Assembly: GCA_003260075.1 (NCBI GenBank)
Contig: QLIY01000274.1
Location: 110,118 to 174,117 of the forward strand
Length of the DNA stretch: 64,000 nt
Direction of reading: 5' to 3'
DNA from: Phallusia mammillata
Lineage: Eukaryota > Chordata > Ascidiacea > Phlebobranchia > Ascidiidae
Shown here: positions 35,821 to 48,300 of the stretch, one piece after another
Position numbering within the stretch: position 1 is the first letter of the stretch
Layout of the letters: each line of letters opens with the position of its first letter
Program-made: the position numbers and the translations under genes
Notes under the pieces: generated by a model
The model's input: the letters and a program-made list of their open reading frames with translations, nothing else
Databases searched by the model: none
What the model was told of the DNA's origin: nothing

Positions 35821-37617
35821 ATGCTACGATATACAATGACTTTGATATTGCCTGTTGTTGTGTTTATGTGGACATTTTCTTCGTCCCTCGCAGTGCAGTG
35901 TTATACAGGAACCCAAGGTCCTGTGGCTACAGAAACAAAACAAATTAATTGCGGTGGTACCACTATGTGCCTTTCAATGAACTTTACGTACTCGAGTAAG
36001 TATACATATATATAGTATATACACGGTTCAAAACTACTTAGTGTCAAACTTATTTTGGCTTTTTGTTACGTTGACTTCAGACTTTCTAAAGTCAACGGTT
36101 CTTAACCAAGGATAAATTTGACATTCATTCCATATGCTGTAAACTATCTTAACCGAAAATAAAATGCGATCAAAAACTTACTACATCAGCTTCTAGGTCA
36201 GTATTTTGTTTGCAGATGCACTGACAAGATCTTGCAAATCGAAGCAGTGTGTACTGTCTGCAACTAAACAGTCCCCATTGTTTTCACAATGTGCTCCACG
36301 CACGCACTTTTACAACACAAAGTTAATTGTGGGCATTAACACGCTAATTTAATTTTGCCGGATTAGGCCCGAGTATGAGATTCACCAAGATGATATTTTG
36401 ATACAAATGTGTTATGAAGTCAGGCCCGAAACAAGTCCGTTTAAATCAAACTGATACAGAAATCCGGTCCGACCCGCAACTTTGCAACAACGCATCGTGA
36501 ACATGGTTACTTACACGAAATTTGTCCACCATTTTTGCAGGATAAGTTGTTTAAGAATAAGGTAGAGTCAAACTTGCCAGAGAGTGCCAATTTTCTACAA
36601 GATCCAATTTGGAACACTATGCACGGATCTATTCATAAGTTTAATAAGAAAAAAACAGCCTAAATAGACGTAAAAAGTAACATGCTTATTCTTTGATTCG
36701 GTAATTATTAATTGGGACGTTATTTTCCTCGATCAACCAATTTGTTTTAGCTGTGTTTTAAAATATAAGTTAATGCTAATGACAAAGTGTAAGCCTGTGT
36801 ACATTCTGCGTTTTTAGATCTCATCGGTCAGTTCAAAAGCTTTGCATGCGCTCCAAATAACTGCAGCAACGTGATGAGCAACTGTAAACTTCTGGCAGTT
36901 GGAAACCTTGTAGCCCTTGTCAATACTGTCAAGTATGTTTAGAGCTCTTGAGAGGACCTTTATTCTGATGTCAGTAATTTTCTGGTCCGCATTTTCTTAG
37001 GAGGCATGCAGTAATATATATGTCAAATGAATAAGACAGGGGCGTGCAGCATAAGGCCAGCGGGTCAGATAACCGCCCCCGGGAGCCATTTATGTCGTCC
37101 CCGTTGACTTCGTTAAGTAAAATCAATAGACCATTGTTTTTTGCATTGTTTTATACTTTGCGCTGTTAACTCGCTGGAGGTTGTTATTTGCACTGCATCA
37201 TTGGCAGTTTTGTTACGTAAGGTTTTCTATAGATACTTGTTTTAAAATTTTGCCTTCATGGACCCTTAGCCGAGCCAACCCACGGACGCATTTATATATT
37301 TTTTCCTCCATAGGTTTGGGTAAAATTGGCTGTTTTCAGAAGGCACTTGTACGCCCGGGCCCATTGTTTGAGTAACACGTTTTTTTTGTAAGGTCGCAGT
37401 CGTAACTTGTGGTTTTATCTTCAGAACATGCCAAGCGGCTTGCTGTACCGGTGATCTCTGCAACAAGGAGGCGCTGAAGACAACAGTTGTATCAACCCCG
37501 AGTATGTCAACGACCAGTCATGCGAAAGGCGTTTCTCTTGAATACATCACGTGGTTTATCTCGGTTGTCACGTGCTTAAAGCTGGTTTTAAACATTTGTG
37601 CGTTGCCAAAATTTTAG
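35821..37617 (+). CDS. Ly6/uPAR-domain GPI-anchored protein
   Basis: Exons 35821-35995, 36818-36932 and 37425-37617 give 160 residues with matching phases. A signal peptide (MLRYTMTLILPVVVFMWTF) is followed by VQCYTG. Further cysteines fall in INCGG, TMCLS, FACAPNNC, SNCKLL and TCQAACCTGDLCN. The last is the diagnostic CC-xxx-LCN end of Ly6/three-finger domains. The tail after the domain is Ser/Thr-rich and then hydrophobic (YITWFISVVTCLKLVLNI), fitting a GPI-anchor signal. A possible 33-nt cassette exon at 36216-36248 keeps the frame (phase 1-1) and would add TRSCKSKQ. Ly6 proteins act as cell-surface ligands or receptor modulators; the specific role here is unknown. Confidence 0.78.
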
Positions 37618-37894
37618 TGCAAGTTTTTGTTTGTGTTATGAATTTGAGGCTGAACTGACTTTGTCCGTTTTACGTTAAACAATAGATTACAATATGAACG
37701 GTTTGTGACATTTTATTCATACAAAAACATATACCAAATGCAAATATATTTGTGTTAGTGACATTGCTACTCCAATTATTTTATCCTACTAACAAATTAT
37801 TGTGATTTATGTTTTGCTCATATGCTATACTCAATACAAACATGGAATCACAGGCATTGGCAATCTGTACTATACGTTTGTTCGTACACTGTCA

Positions 37895-38000
37895 TTTTTT
37901 ACGTGGTATGAACCCAGAACACTCCTGGGGACGAATCCCGATCACGGATTTTATGTCTTATCGGTCAGGCGCGCCAGGCTGTTCGGCCAAGTTCCTGCCC
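37895..38000 (-). mobile_element. tRNA-derived SINE, copy 1
   Basis: On the minus strand the order is GGCAGGAACTTGGCCGAA (A-box-like head), CGGGATTCGTCCCCAGGAG and GGGTTCATACC (degenerate B box). The same order occurs at 45290-45392 and 49529-49642, where B-box GGTTCGAACCC and an A-rich tail are intact. Confidence 0.7.
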
Positions 38001-38324
38001 TATACACTGTCTTCTTCGCTTTTCGTACACTTCTGTCCAATTAGGTTACTACTTGCGGCAAGAGTTTCCAAAGTTTCTTTTAGCGGAAGACCATATCGCT
38101 ATTTTAGGCATAAGATCGTTTTTTTGAGAGTTCTCTGATTTAGGTGGGGCTTTTGAAATTGGGATAAGTTTTTAAACAAGTTTGGGAGCTGATTATTTTC
38201 ATATGATTTACGCAAGAGACATTTTTTTTTTCAAAAGCACAAAGGCCTTGAAATTAGAACACCAAGGTGAAAACAACACATAAATGTAAAGTCAGATCCA
38301 AATTAGGCCCGTTTTATTTCATCT

Positions 38325-38485
38325 TTAGTTGGGTTGAGTGTACTTCGCTTGGTAAAAGAACACATAGCAACACAGTTGCACCAGCCCGTAAGTAGCCGTG
38401 CAACGTTAAAAATATAAGGAACGCAAAATAGTGGATCGCACAATTGGTGGATAATGACCAAACACGCGGCAGCTACATCCGGAAT
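38325..38485. repeat. Dispersed repeat family A, copy 4
   Basis: Contains CTTGGTAAAAGAACACATAG, CACAATTGGTGGATAATGAC and GCGGCAGCTACA, matching the other copies. Confidence 0.6.
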
Positions 38486-40397
38486 CTGGACTGAGAAGCT
38501 TGGCCCGGTTTACAACTCTGCTGTGGCAAACCTTTATACTTACGCCATACAGAGTTACTAATTATCACCTGCTATCAACGAGTCCTGAAACAATTTTGCC
38601 CAATAATAATTAACACGAACGGGGGTTGTTTGACATGCGAGTGTAGATAGCGGACACAGGTACAAGGGTGTTGCGCGAATCAGTACGAGATAAGAAGAAA
38701 TTCCGACGTTAGTGTATCCTTACGTTGGACAAGACGTGAATGTCGCGGTGAACTTGCGTGAAAGTTCGGTTGGAAATCGTTGAATTGAACAGAACGTTTC
38801 AAACCCTTGTAACACAGTGCTAACATTTATCGTTAATGCTTTGTCGAATGAAATAAAAAGACAGCACTAATGTTAGAGCTCGTAACCCCTTAAACCTACG
38901 CTTCCATGCTTATATCCTATAGGTGGTTAAGTAAATCAAGCAAACCAATGACATCTAAACAAACTTGAAAATAGTTTTCGCTGTGTACTTTTCATAAAAA
39001 AAAAAACTTTTTTTATGGATGTCACAAGAAAAGGCTTATTCGAAAACCACCCTGTGAGCTCCTTTGGGAGGCATATGCCTTTAATAGTTAATAAACGTTG
39101 CTTCAATAGTGGTAGACATGTTAATGTTAGCGATTTTTGAGTCTATGGTTTAAGAAGTATAAATAAAGAAGCACTGCTTCAGACTCAACATTTATCAAAT
39201 GGAAAATTTATAAAACTGAGATCTAATTTTATCTGTAAAGATTTTGTCCTTCAACTGGTGTTAAACAAAATACTGATTGTTTTTTAGGAACTTGTACTTT
39301 TTACTTAGTCTGTAAAACGCCTTTTTTTCAAAAAAAATATACAACCTGGTGGACAAAACGCTTGTTCAGTATTTTCTGTAAAGATATTGTCAGATCTTAT
39401 AAATCTTTCTCAAACAAACGTATACATGAACAAATACAACATGACGCAAGTTTCCATAAACGCCGTGACCGGAACTACATCTAAATTCGGTACTTGTTAC
39501 ATGTGTTAGTATTCATAGCGACACAAGCCAACATGTGCAAACAGCCTTCAATGTTGGTGGCAACCGCTTATGTTGTTTTTGGAGGCAAAGTGGTAGTTTG
39601 AGTTATACAACTTCGAGATTGTGTTTGTGGTAATTTGTAACTTTGCACAGACGTTATGTTGTTGTGATAATACGAACAGCAAAAAATTTCCAAACTTTAC
39701 AGAGTTTACTAAAATTTGAGTTTGGCGATAAGGAAGGTTAGGATTTTTGGGACAAAATTGGTTTATCAATTTGAAAAAACAACTCAAACAAATAGGCGGT
39801 TTCCAAACTTAAGAAAACAGTTTGTAGCCGCCTGTTGGAGGTTATAAAGATATCGTCTACAGGCTAAAACAAATTTTTTTGCAGTTTGCAAAATAAACAA
39901 AATATCGGTATGTTGGCTTTACAGAAGCTTAAAACCACTTTAAACTCGGACCACTTAATTAAAAATTGCTAATGAACAGGTTATTTTTATTTGTGGTAAT
40001 ATGAATTATTGCGTAACTACATGTCTAAAATGTTTTGAGTTAAATGCTGCATATAACCGAAGTGTGAAGTCAAGGATTTATACCCTGTTGGGGCTATGAA
40101 AAATATTAAAAATCATCGTTTCAAATCATGCGCAATATATTTTGGCATAAATTTACCTTCAAAGTGAATTACTTACTATTCATGAGTATGGCAAAAATTT
40201 GACGTTTTTTAGTAAAATTTCTAAGCTTAGGGGTCAAACGAAGATTTTTTAAACTAACAGTTTTTTTTAATTGCTGTGAGATATGAACTCTAACATGTCA
40301 TTTTTGTCGGAGGTATGAACTCTAACATGTCACAAAAGTCCAAATCAAAGTTAAAATTAGGCCATTTTTGTTGGCACGAATCCATGCACCACAGCCG

Positions 40398-40460
<63 letters not shown>
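40398..40460. repeat. 63-nt poly-C tract
   Basis: An uninterrupted C run in intergenic DNA, with no duplicated flank seen. It is followed by a stretch of the dispersed CCGACTC/GGGCCT-type repeat. Confidence 0.95.
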
Positions 40461-40584
40461 AGTCGGTCTAAGGCTACCGTTTGAATAAAACCGACTCCAT
40501 TCGAGTCTGACTTTACACGAGGCCACACTTGTGTGCAAATGTCACCTTAGTAAGTTTATCTTTTGGGCCTAATACGCGTTTTTT

Positions 40585-40790
40585 TTGAAAAAAACTTGGA
40601 TTCGGGCTTTCGCGTTAAGTTTTCTTGCTATATATTACGTGCATTATAGACTCTCCAGACAAAGCAAAATAAGTTACACCCCCCCCCCTTGAAAAAAACT
40701 TGGATTCGGGCTTTCGCGTTAAGTTTTCTTGCTATAAGTTATATTACGTGCACTATAGACTCTCCAGACAAAGCAAAATAAGTAACGGCA
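40585..40790. repeat. Direct duplication with ten-C joint
   Basis: TTGAAAAAAACTTGGATTCG and the next 75 bases occur at 40585-40678 and 40689-40790, separated by ten C (40679-40688). There are few differences. Confidence 0.88.
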
Positions 40791-41742
40791 CTTGATGTGG
40801 AATAAAAGTTGTCTCCTAAACGAGGCAAAGCAGACGAAAGCACCTAAAACGACCAGGTTTCTGTTTGAAACAAAAGCTAAAACAAGTGCAGAAGCAGTGC
40901 AAACGAAAAAATATGCACGAGATGAACACGCGACGGGTGTGTGTTAAGCCATTGTGATATCTCGTGGTTTGAGACAAAGGGCGCGTGCCATGCGAAATGT
41001 TGAAAAAGGGTATTGGTCGTTTGCTAATTGTTCGGCTTGTTGCCTGGAAGTAAGGCACAGAAACAGAAAAATTGTAAGGCGTAACAAATCATATTTTTAT
41101 TTGTTCTGTGGAAAATTGTTCTACGATAGTGCTTATACTTTCCAATTCGAGAAAACGTTTGTTCTAAAAGGCGTTGTGTATGAATAAAACTTAAATTCAA
41201 ACTTAGGGTATTTTAGCAGTCCTGGGCCACACGGCGTTGCGCAGTATGTTAAAAATTGCCTCCTAACAATCTTGAAGAAAAGTTAATGTCTTATATGCTC
41301 TGTCGATGTCATGATCTTGCAATTTGAACGGTGTTTTAATTTACATTAACTCCAGTTATACCCAAGCGCGAGGTTTATTTATTAACAGCAGAAACGTCGT
41401 TCACTTCCTAAAACGCGGCGCTCGTGTCCCATAAGTGAGAGCGATCAGATAGGTGAAGCGACGATAAGTTGACAGCGAAAATAAACGCTTGCCAAAACCA
41501 GATTACTTGCACCGAAAAAAATAGGTCTAGTGACCGGTATTATAAATTTTATTTTTCTTCTACGTGCTCTTATCTTGTCTAGAAAAGTTAGCGTGTTGTC
41601 AGATCTTAGCAAACGACCTGTTACGTAACGGATCTGGGCAACGAACTACGCCATTCCGAAAAGAGACATGCCTTGCAATGCACCCATGGGTTACATAGTG
41701 CGTTATTTCTTTTGTCTGAGAAGAAATGATAAGCTGCGGACA

Positions 41743-41766
41743 GTTGGACCTATAAGGTCTCGTCAG
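41743..41766 (-). ncRNA. Degenerate hammerhead core
   Basis: Minus strand reads CUGACGA, stem II GACC/GGUC, then CAAC in place of GAAAC, with stem III shortened by deletion. The core is therefore probably inactive. It is the partner copy of the intact ribozyme at 41991-42048. Confidence 0.55.
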
Positions 41767-41990
41767 TGGAGCTAGTGACAATAGAAGGCCGCATTGGCTA
41801 GTGTAGCCATCCAACGATACTCCAGTTTATTAGGAGTAGCTAGTTAAAAATCCATGTTTCACATATTCTGTTAGGTGCCACAACTGGGCACAAACCACAG
41901 AGTAAACTGGCTCACAATGGCCAAGCAACTGTTTGGGAACCGAAGTAATGTCGGCTTGGTGTCAATGCAAAAGCATGAAGCCAATAAATG

Positions 41991-42048
41991 ATAACCTGCA
42001 GACAATGCACACTGTTTCGACCTAAGGGGTCTCATCAGTGCAGATTAT
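41991..42048 (-). ncRNA. Type I hammerhead ribozyme
   Basis: Minus-strand order: stem I AUAAUCUGCA, core CUGAUGA, stem II GACC/GGUC with loop CCUUA, core GAA, stem III ACAGU/AUUGU with loop GUGC, cleavage base C after GU, then stem I partner UGCAGGUUAU. Stem I pairs over ten bases with one G-U wobble. All invariant core positions (CUGANGA, GAAA, a GUC-type site) are present. Activity was not tested. Confidence 0.8.
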
Positions 42049-42269
42049 GACGAGAGATAGGCCGTATTGGCTGGTGTAGCCATCTAACGGCGCTGCAGTT
42101 TGTTGAGCAGAAATTGTTTTGCGGATTCAGCCAAGGAGAGTCTTATTATATTTAAACTTCTTTATACTTCACTGTCAACAGGTTTGCATATTCATGCACT
42201 AGCAATCGTCATCTTGGCAACTTAGATATCGTGTGATTTTGAATTCAAGACGATACTAAAATTACGAAA

Positions 42270-42377
42270 ATGACGTCGCCGGCAATCAGAACAGCTTCTT
42301 TTGCTTTGGGAATTTTGGGTCATTACGGAATGATGGCTGTGTGTGGATTGCCATACTGGTCACAGAGCAACTGGCAG
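42270..42377 (+). CDS. Claudin first module E1.1, part a
   Basis: Starts MTSPAIRTASFALGILGHYG and codes TM1, ending SQSNWQ in phase 0 at a GTAAGA donor. Unlike the other first modules it is split by a 1.2-kb intron from its ECL1 part at 43580-43700. The split falls at the position equivalent to NWQ|IS in E1.4. Confidence 0.82.
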
Positions 42378-45300
42378 GTAAGATAAAGACTAATTGAAGA
42401 AGGAGGTTCTTTTATGTCAAATGGGTTTGTCAACCGCTTTTAAATTGTTTTTGGTCAGTTTACATTTTCCTTGCATCTTTAATCTTCCAACGGAGGTGCT
42501 GAAGTTAATTGGCACGGAAAAAATAACCACACTAAATACGCCCATAAAATAAACTGGTTTGTCAGAAAAAAAAACAGTTACTACTGATCCCGAAGTTTTA
42601 CATCTTTTTTTAGAGCTGACGTTTTTCTTACTACTTTAAGTATGTAAACAATTTTAATAATGGTTTGTTTCTGTTTAATACCATATACCGTTAATTGAGT
42701 CAAATTCGATGCGGGTGTGTTGCTTCTGGTGTCAATATTTGAGCTTGGTGTCGCACTTTGCACCTGTCGTATCTAAAATCAACACTTCTAGCTTATTAAC
42801 CGTTATCTGGGCAAGCATGCCATAAGCACCTGCATACCTTCACTGAACTTGTTTTAATGCTGCGCTTTGGCGAAAGTGGGTTACAAATTAACTTTTGGCC
42901 TTTAATGCATGTACCTATGCAACGGTGCCCGATAAGAATATCGGTTTTTGTTCGCTGAAGTCTTGGTATCTTAACCCATGTGTACATTTTGAAACCAAAT
43001 TACAATGCCTTGCACCATTCTTACTTTTAGAGAGAAGACTGTTTCTTAAAGATAACACAGACCTATACTTTTAAAGAAAGCACATGGTTAATTTATGCTC
43101 GCAAACAGGCAGCTTAAAACGTATTGTGTATGAAAAAGTGTGGTCAATAGGGTGCTATGAACCCCACTACTTTTTTTGTTATTTTAAGAGGTAAACCTGG
43201 GTTCAAAACAGACGAAAAGAAGGCACTTGTAGCTAAACCAGCGTTGTTCGGACCGGGTTTGGGATTTAGTTTAAATAAAATGGTCGTGATTCGGGCTGGA
43301 TTTCACACTAAATCACATTTGTGTCCAAATTTCACAATGGTAAATCTTTTGGGCCCAAATCGGGCTTTATTATGAAAAAAATTTCGGATTCGAGCCTGGA
43401 TTTAGACCGGTTTCGTGTTGGGTTTGAGCTGGGTTCCAGGACCCCTTACAACTTTAAGCTACGCCGGATTTGCAATTTTAGGGTATAACGGCTGCCTTTC
43501 TTTACAATAAGAAGCAACGCTTGTTTCACGTAAATGTGGCTTTATATCGCAAGCGGAGACATCAATGAATTTGTTCCAGATATCAAACCCCTTGTACGGA
43601 CGCATCCCAACATTTAACGGCATCTGGTGGCAGTGTATGTCTCTAAAAACCGGGGGATTCTCGTGCAATCATTACGGGAAACCAACCATCTATCTACAGT
43701 GTAAGTTCATCCGTAAACAAAAGTTATTTTTTTGCAAATTTTTTTTGGCGCATCAGTTTTGCCATGTCAGTAAATACAAGTCAGAATCGTGTTATTGGTT
43801 AATGAAATATAAACATCTAGCTTTTCCATCATCATATGACCATTCATAATGTTGAAAGTTTGTGCTAATTTTGCCGCGCATTAATGGCCTTAAATCATGA
43901 CAGTATTTTGCTTTTTTGGCAAAGGCACCATTTACTACATACATTATTAAATTTATTGTATTAACGCACTTGCATCTTGAAAATAAATGTTGAGAATTCT
44001 TTAAAATTCGACAAAAAAGAACCTGAAAAACAAAACGCGGTGCCTGAACTTGAAACAACCCGTTTATGTTGGAAGTACGTTCGATGCGTTTCTATCTGGT
44101 TTCGTTTGCTGGCATTTGCTGATTAGCATGTTTGTTTTCGTCTCGAACGAAATGGTGACGCAAGAGTCGAAACCGCAGCGCGTCATTTTAGGCAGCTAGT
44201 CAGCGTCAAATAAGAATACTTGCTTCAACTATTGTGAAAAGAAATCTGTCATTCCTTTTGGGGTATTTCAAAATCGCATGGTTACTAATACGGTTTGAAC
44301 ATATGAATAAAGCTACACAAAATTGTTGTAATCTAACTGAAATATTGCTTTTAATTATTAGTTTTCCTACACATTCGCCAGAATTTAAACATGCTGTTAA
44401 GAAATAAGGTATTGAAAATCTATATCAATTTTGGTTTCACTTAAATTTAATGTCAACTATTAAATCAGGCTGGAAAAACAAATTCAAGTTTAACTCTGTT
44501 TTTTCTTTTCGCTTGGTTTTTGCCTTACCTGACAAACAACATTTTTTTAACGGTTCAAGCAACATTTAGCTGGAACTTGGCACCTTTGACTCGTAAACCG
44601 GTTCAAACTTAAATAACCTCGCATATTTGAACCCTCGATTTCCACCTCGCGAGTTTTACAAGTTTTCTGTGATTTTGGATGGATCAATTTGCATTTGATG
44701 TGTGAACGCTTATTCCGCCTGACTAATTCGCCGTGTGTCACATAAGGTCGATTGAGGTATGAGGGGACATTTAATACTTTGCTAATGAAGTTAAGTGGTA
44801 ACGGTGGCGAGTATTGAAGTCAAAGCGGTGCACTTTGGTAAGTTCGACTTCAATTAGAAGTTGCATTGTCACGTTGACTGTTACGGGCTGCGGCCTTACA
44901 GGAATACGAGACTTTCAAATTCCTGTCATTGCCGTTTGACCCTATTGCCAATGCTCCGGTGCGCAATCATGTAACAATGACGCAAAGAGAGCAGAATGAA
45001 AACTAATGAGAAATTAGCTTTTCGTGTTGTTAGCAAATTAACATCAATGTCAGAAAACCAAACGTTCGTGTTTACAGCAGGAAAAAAAGAAAAACGTTAA
45101 ATCATTTTGCAAACGCTGCAAGTTTTGCCCCAAATTAGTCTAGTCGACAAAAAAGGCACAACGTTAAACAAGGCATTGGAAAATAGCATTGTTTTCTTTG
45201 ACACAATATGAATACCGTACAGTATATATGCATGCAATTAATAAAAAATACGCATTCCAGATCATGCACTTGCATTGCAACTTACAATATTATTTTTTTT

Positions 45301-48300
45301 CGTGGGGTTCGAACCCAGGACACTCCCGGGGACGAATCCCGATCAAAGTTTACATGGGACAGGCGCACTAGACCATTCGGCCAAGTTCCTGCCGCAACTT
45401 ACATATATGAAGCCATGTAAACATTTACTAATTTCACAGCGACATCTTGCGGAGGAAACGCAATTTTATTTTAACATTCTTCTTTAAACTGTATCACGAA
45501 TTCTTGCAAAAACCAAGAGATTCAAAGAAATAAAGTTTACCGTGAGAATTTAAACGTATTATGCAAGTGGGTTATAATAAGGTTTACAAATGCGCATAAT
45601 ACAAACTTCAACACATTATTAAAGTTCATCTAAAAGTTTTTCCTGATCTTCGTTTATTATCTTTCTTTTTTATCTTTCAAACTAGAATGAATTGCCTAAA
45701 AATTGCATTCCAGTAACAAAGCAAGTTTTCCTTTCTATTTAAACTGGATTTCTATTGATAGCTCGTTTGTTAGTGAAAGCAACTCCTTGTGACAGGTAAA
45801 AAGCAGCACGATTTGCGTAGCAACTGCTCGAGCCAGTGGTATCCAGGCAAGTAATATCCGTCGGATCCTTAGACAGAAAGTTGTCTTGTCAGAAATCTTA
45901 AAGCTACGGAAACTCTGTTCAATTACAATAACAGTTTAGTTACAAAGGTTTTTTAAATTTGTCATAAAAGTTGAGTTATATATTTTTAACAGGTAAAATA
46001 GCTTTGATGTGTGTTGCTGTTTAATGAGTTAGAATAATGAGTTAAAAAGTCTATGAAAAATACTGAAAATAGTAGTATAGCGGACTAGTAGTAGCAAACC
46101 CAGTAAATAAGTTTTAGGCGATCAATAAATGGTACGCCCTTAGATTTAAATTAGTTAATACGTGCAATTAGTTTTCTCGAAAAGTACGAAAAAAAGAATT
46201 ACTGCTACAAGCAATAAAACGGAATAGAAGACAGTTTCTGAAGCGTTTAGAAAATAGACTTGAGTGTCTTTTTACTTACTTGGACCTTTGTTTAAAACAA
46301 TTATTCGTTGGTAAGATATAGACAGTTAGCTAATTTTATACAGCCTTGTAGACAACTTTTGCATTTTATATCTGTTTTGCAAACACACTTTTTAATATAA
46401 CCAAGTATTGCTCATCCAGCAGTTTTATCATAAACAATCGACGTTTCGACGTCCTATACAAGACGCCTTCATCAGAATGCTGGCATATCTTGCAAGACAA
46501 TTATACTTTTTAATATTTCAGCAAGTACACTAACAAAAAACATATACCTGTGTTAAATTGTGTGTGAACCATAATACCAGAAAACAATGAACGAAAACAA
46601 AGGAAAACATGGAGGTCGAAAATCAGCAATCTGTAGTCTTGGTCTCATGTGGGCAATGTTCTATTTTATTTGCTGGATGACCTGCTTCCCGGATTGGAGG
46701 CACAGTGCCTGGCAGCTGGAGGAAAATCTCATGGGAAGAATGAAGAGGTTTAATGGACTGTTCCTCCGCTGTGTCAGTCCCAAGGAGGGAGGATTTAAAT
46801 GCGATAACTACGGAAAACCTACAATGTCACTTGGAGGTAAGTGTGAAAAGTTATGTTGTTCGAAGTTATGGGTTCAAAGAGTCATTAAAAGGAAATGTCA
46901 TCTTTCTTCTCCTTATTATTTTTGCCGTAAAGTCGACATGGTAAGTGTAAATTTTGTTACAGCACTTATCTGCCCAGACGAAAAACACAAGAATATTATG
47001 TCATTTGTATCTGGTCTTTATGCATTTCCCTTGTTTTCTTTCTCACCTTGCCCCCCCCCCAGAATAATGAGTTAAAAAGTCTATGAAAAATACTGAAAAT
47101 AGTAGTATGGCGGATTAGTAGTAGCAAACCCAGTAAATAAGTTTTAGGCGGTCAATAAATGGTACGCCCTTAGATTTTGATTAGTTAATACGTGCAATTA
47201 GTTTTCTCGAAAAGTACGAAAAAAAGAATTACTGCTACAAGCAATAAAACGGAACAGAAGAAAGTTTCTGAAGCATTTGGAAAATAGACTTGAGTGTCTT
47301 TTTACTTACTTAGACCTTTGTTTAAAACAATTAATCGTTGGTAAGATATAGGCAGTTAGCTAATTTTATACAGCCTCGTAGACAACTTCTGCATTTTATA
47401 TCTGTTTTGCAAACACACTTTTTAATATAATTAAGTATTGCTCATCCAGCAGTTTTATCATAAACAATCGACGTTTCGACGTCCTATACAAGGCGCCTTC
47501 ATCAGAATACTGCAGTATGCCATGGCATACCTTGCAAGACAATTGCAATTTTTAATATTTCAGCAAGTACACTAACAAAAAACATATACCTGTGTTAAAT
47601 TGTGTGTGAACCATAATACCAGAAAACCATGAACGAAAACAAAGGAAAACATGGAGGTCGAAAATCAGCAATCTGTAGTCTTGGTCTCATGTGGGCAATG
47701 TTCTATTTTATTTGCTGGATGACTTGCTTTCCGGATTGGAGGCACAGTGCCTGGCAGCTGGAGGAAAATCTCATGGGGAGAATGAAGAGGTTTAATGGAC
47801 TGTTCCTCCGCTGCGTCAGCCCAAAGGAGGGTGGATTTAAATGCGATAACTACGGAAAACCTACAATGTCCCTTGGAGGTAAGTGTGAAAAGTTATGTTG
47901 TTCGAAGTTATGGGTTGAAAGAGTCATTAAAAGGAAATGTCATCCTTCTTCTCCTTATTATTTTTGCCGTAAAGTCGACATGGTAAGTGTAATTTTTTTT
48001 ACAACACTTATCTGTCCCAGTCGAAAAACACAAGAGTATGATGACATTTGTATCTGGTCTTTATGCATTTCCCTTGTTTTCTTTCTCACCTTACAAAAAG
48101 GTGAATCAAATATTCGCTACAGGGTTGTTAAATCCAATCGACATTTCTCTTTTATTTGGTCCACAATAGGTTAAAAACTTTCTTTGTGTATCTAATCATT
48201 TCATCCTAAAATGAGGCATCCAAAGGGTTTTAAGTTACAATATGAAACACAAAGTTAGTTATTCAAGGTTTCTCAAGGAAAACAAAACCAAATAAATGAA

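Larger units (their letters stand above)
41730..42120 (-). mobile_element. Tandem hammerhead-bearing repeat (retrozyme or PLE remnant)
   Basis: Two direct copies lie about 265 bp apart (from about 41730 and 41991). Each has a hammerhead core followed in + coordinates by homologous sequence (GGCCGTATTGGCTGGTGTAG in the second). Tandem copies carrying type I hammerheads are typical of retrozymes and of Penelope-like element ends. No reverse-transcriptase frame was seen, so the class is inferred. Confidence 0.6.
37618..42269. other. Intergenic, Ly6-like to claudin locus
   Basis: No protein-coding gene was recognised. The region holds a tRNA-derived SINE (37895-38000), a family A repeat (38325-38485), a 63-nt poly-C tract (40398-40460), a ten-C duplication (40585-40790) and tandem hammerhead-bearing repeats (41730-42120). 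Confidence 0.6.
46030..48100. repeat. 1.03-kb direct duplication with ten-C joint
   Basis: Sequence from AGAATAATGAGTTAAAAAGT at about 46030 to the ten C at 47051-47060 is repeated from 47061 to about 48100. It carries claudin module E1.2/E1.3 with its upstream region. The copies differ by a few percent. Confidence 0.9.

Noticed and set aside
46443..47505. Hammerhead ribozymes upstream of E1.2 and E1.3
   Set aside because: The core is followed by an extra A before stem II, and stem III cannot be drawn with a proper cleavage site, so they are listed only as hammerhead-like.
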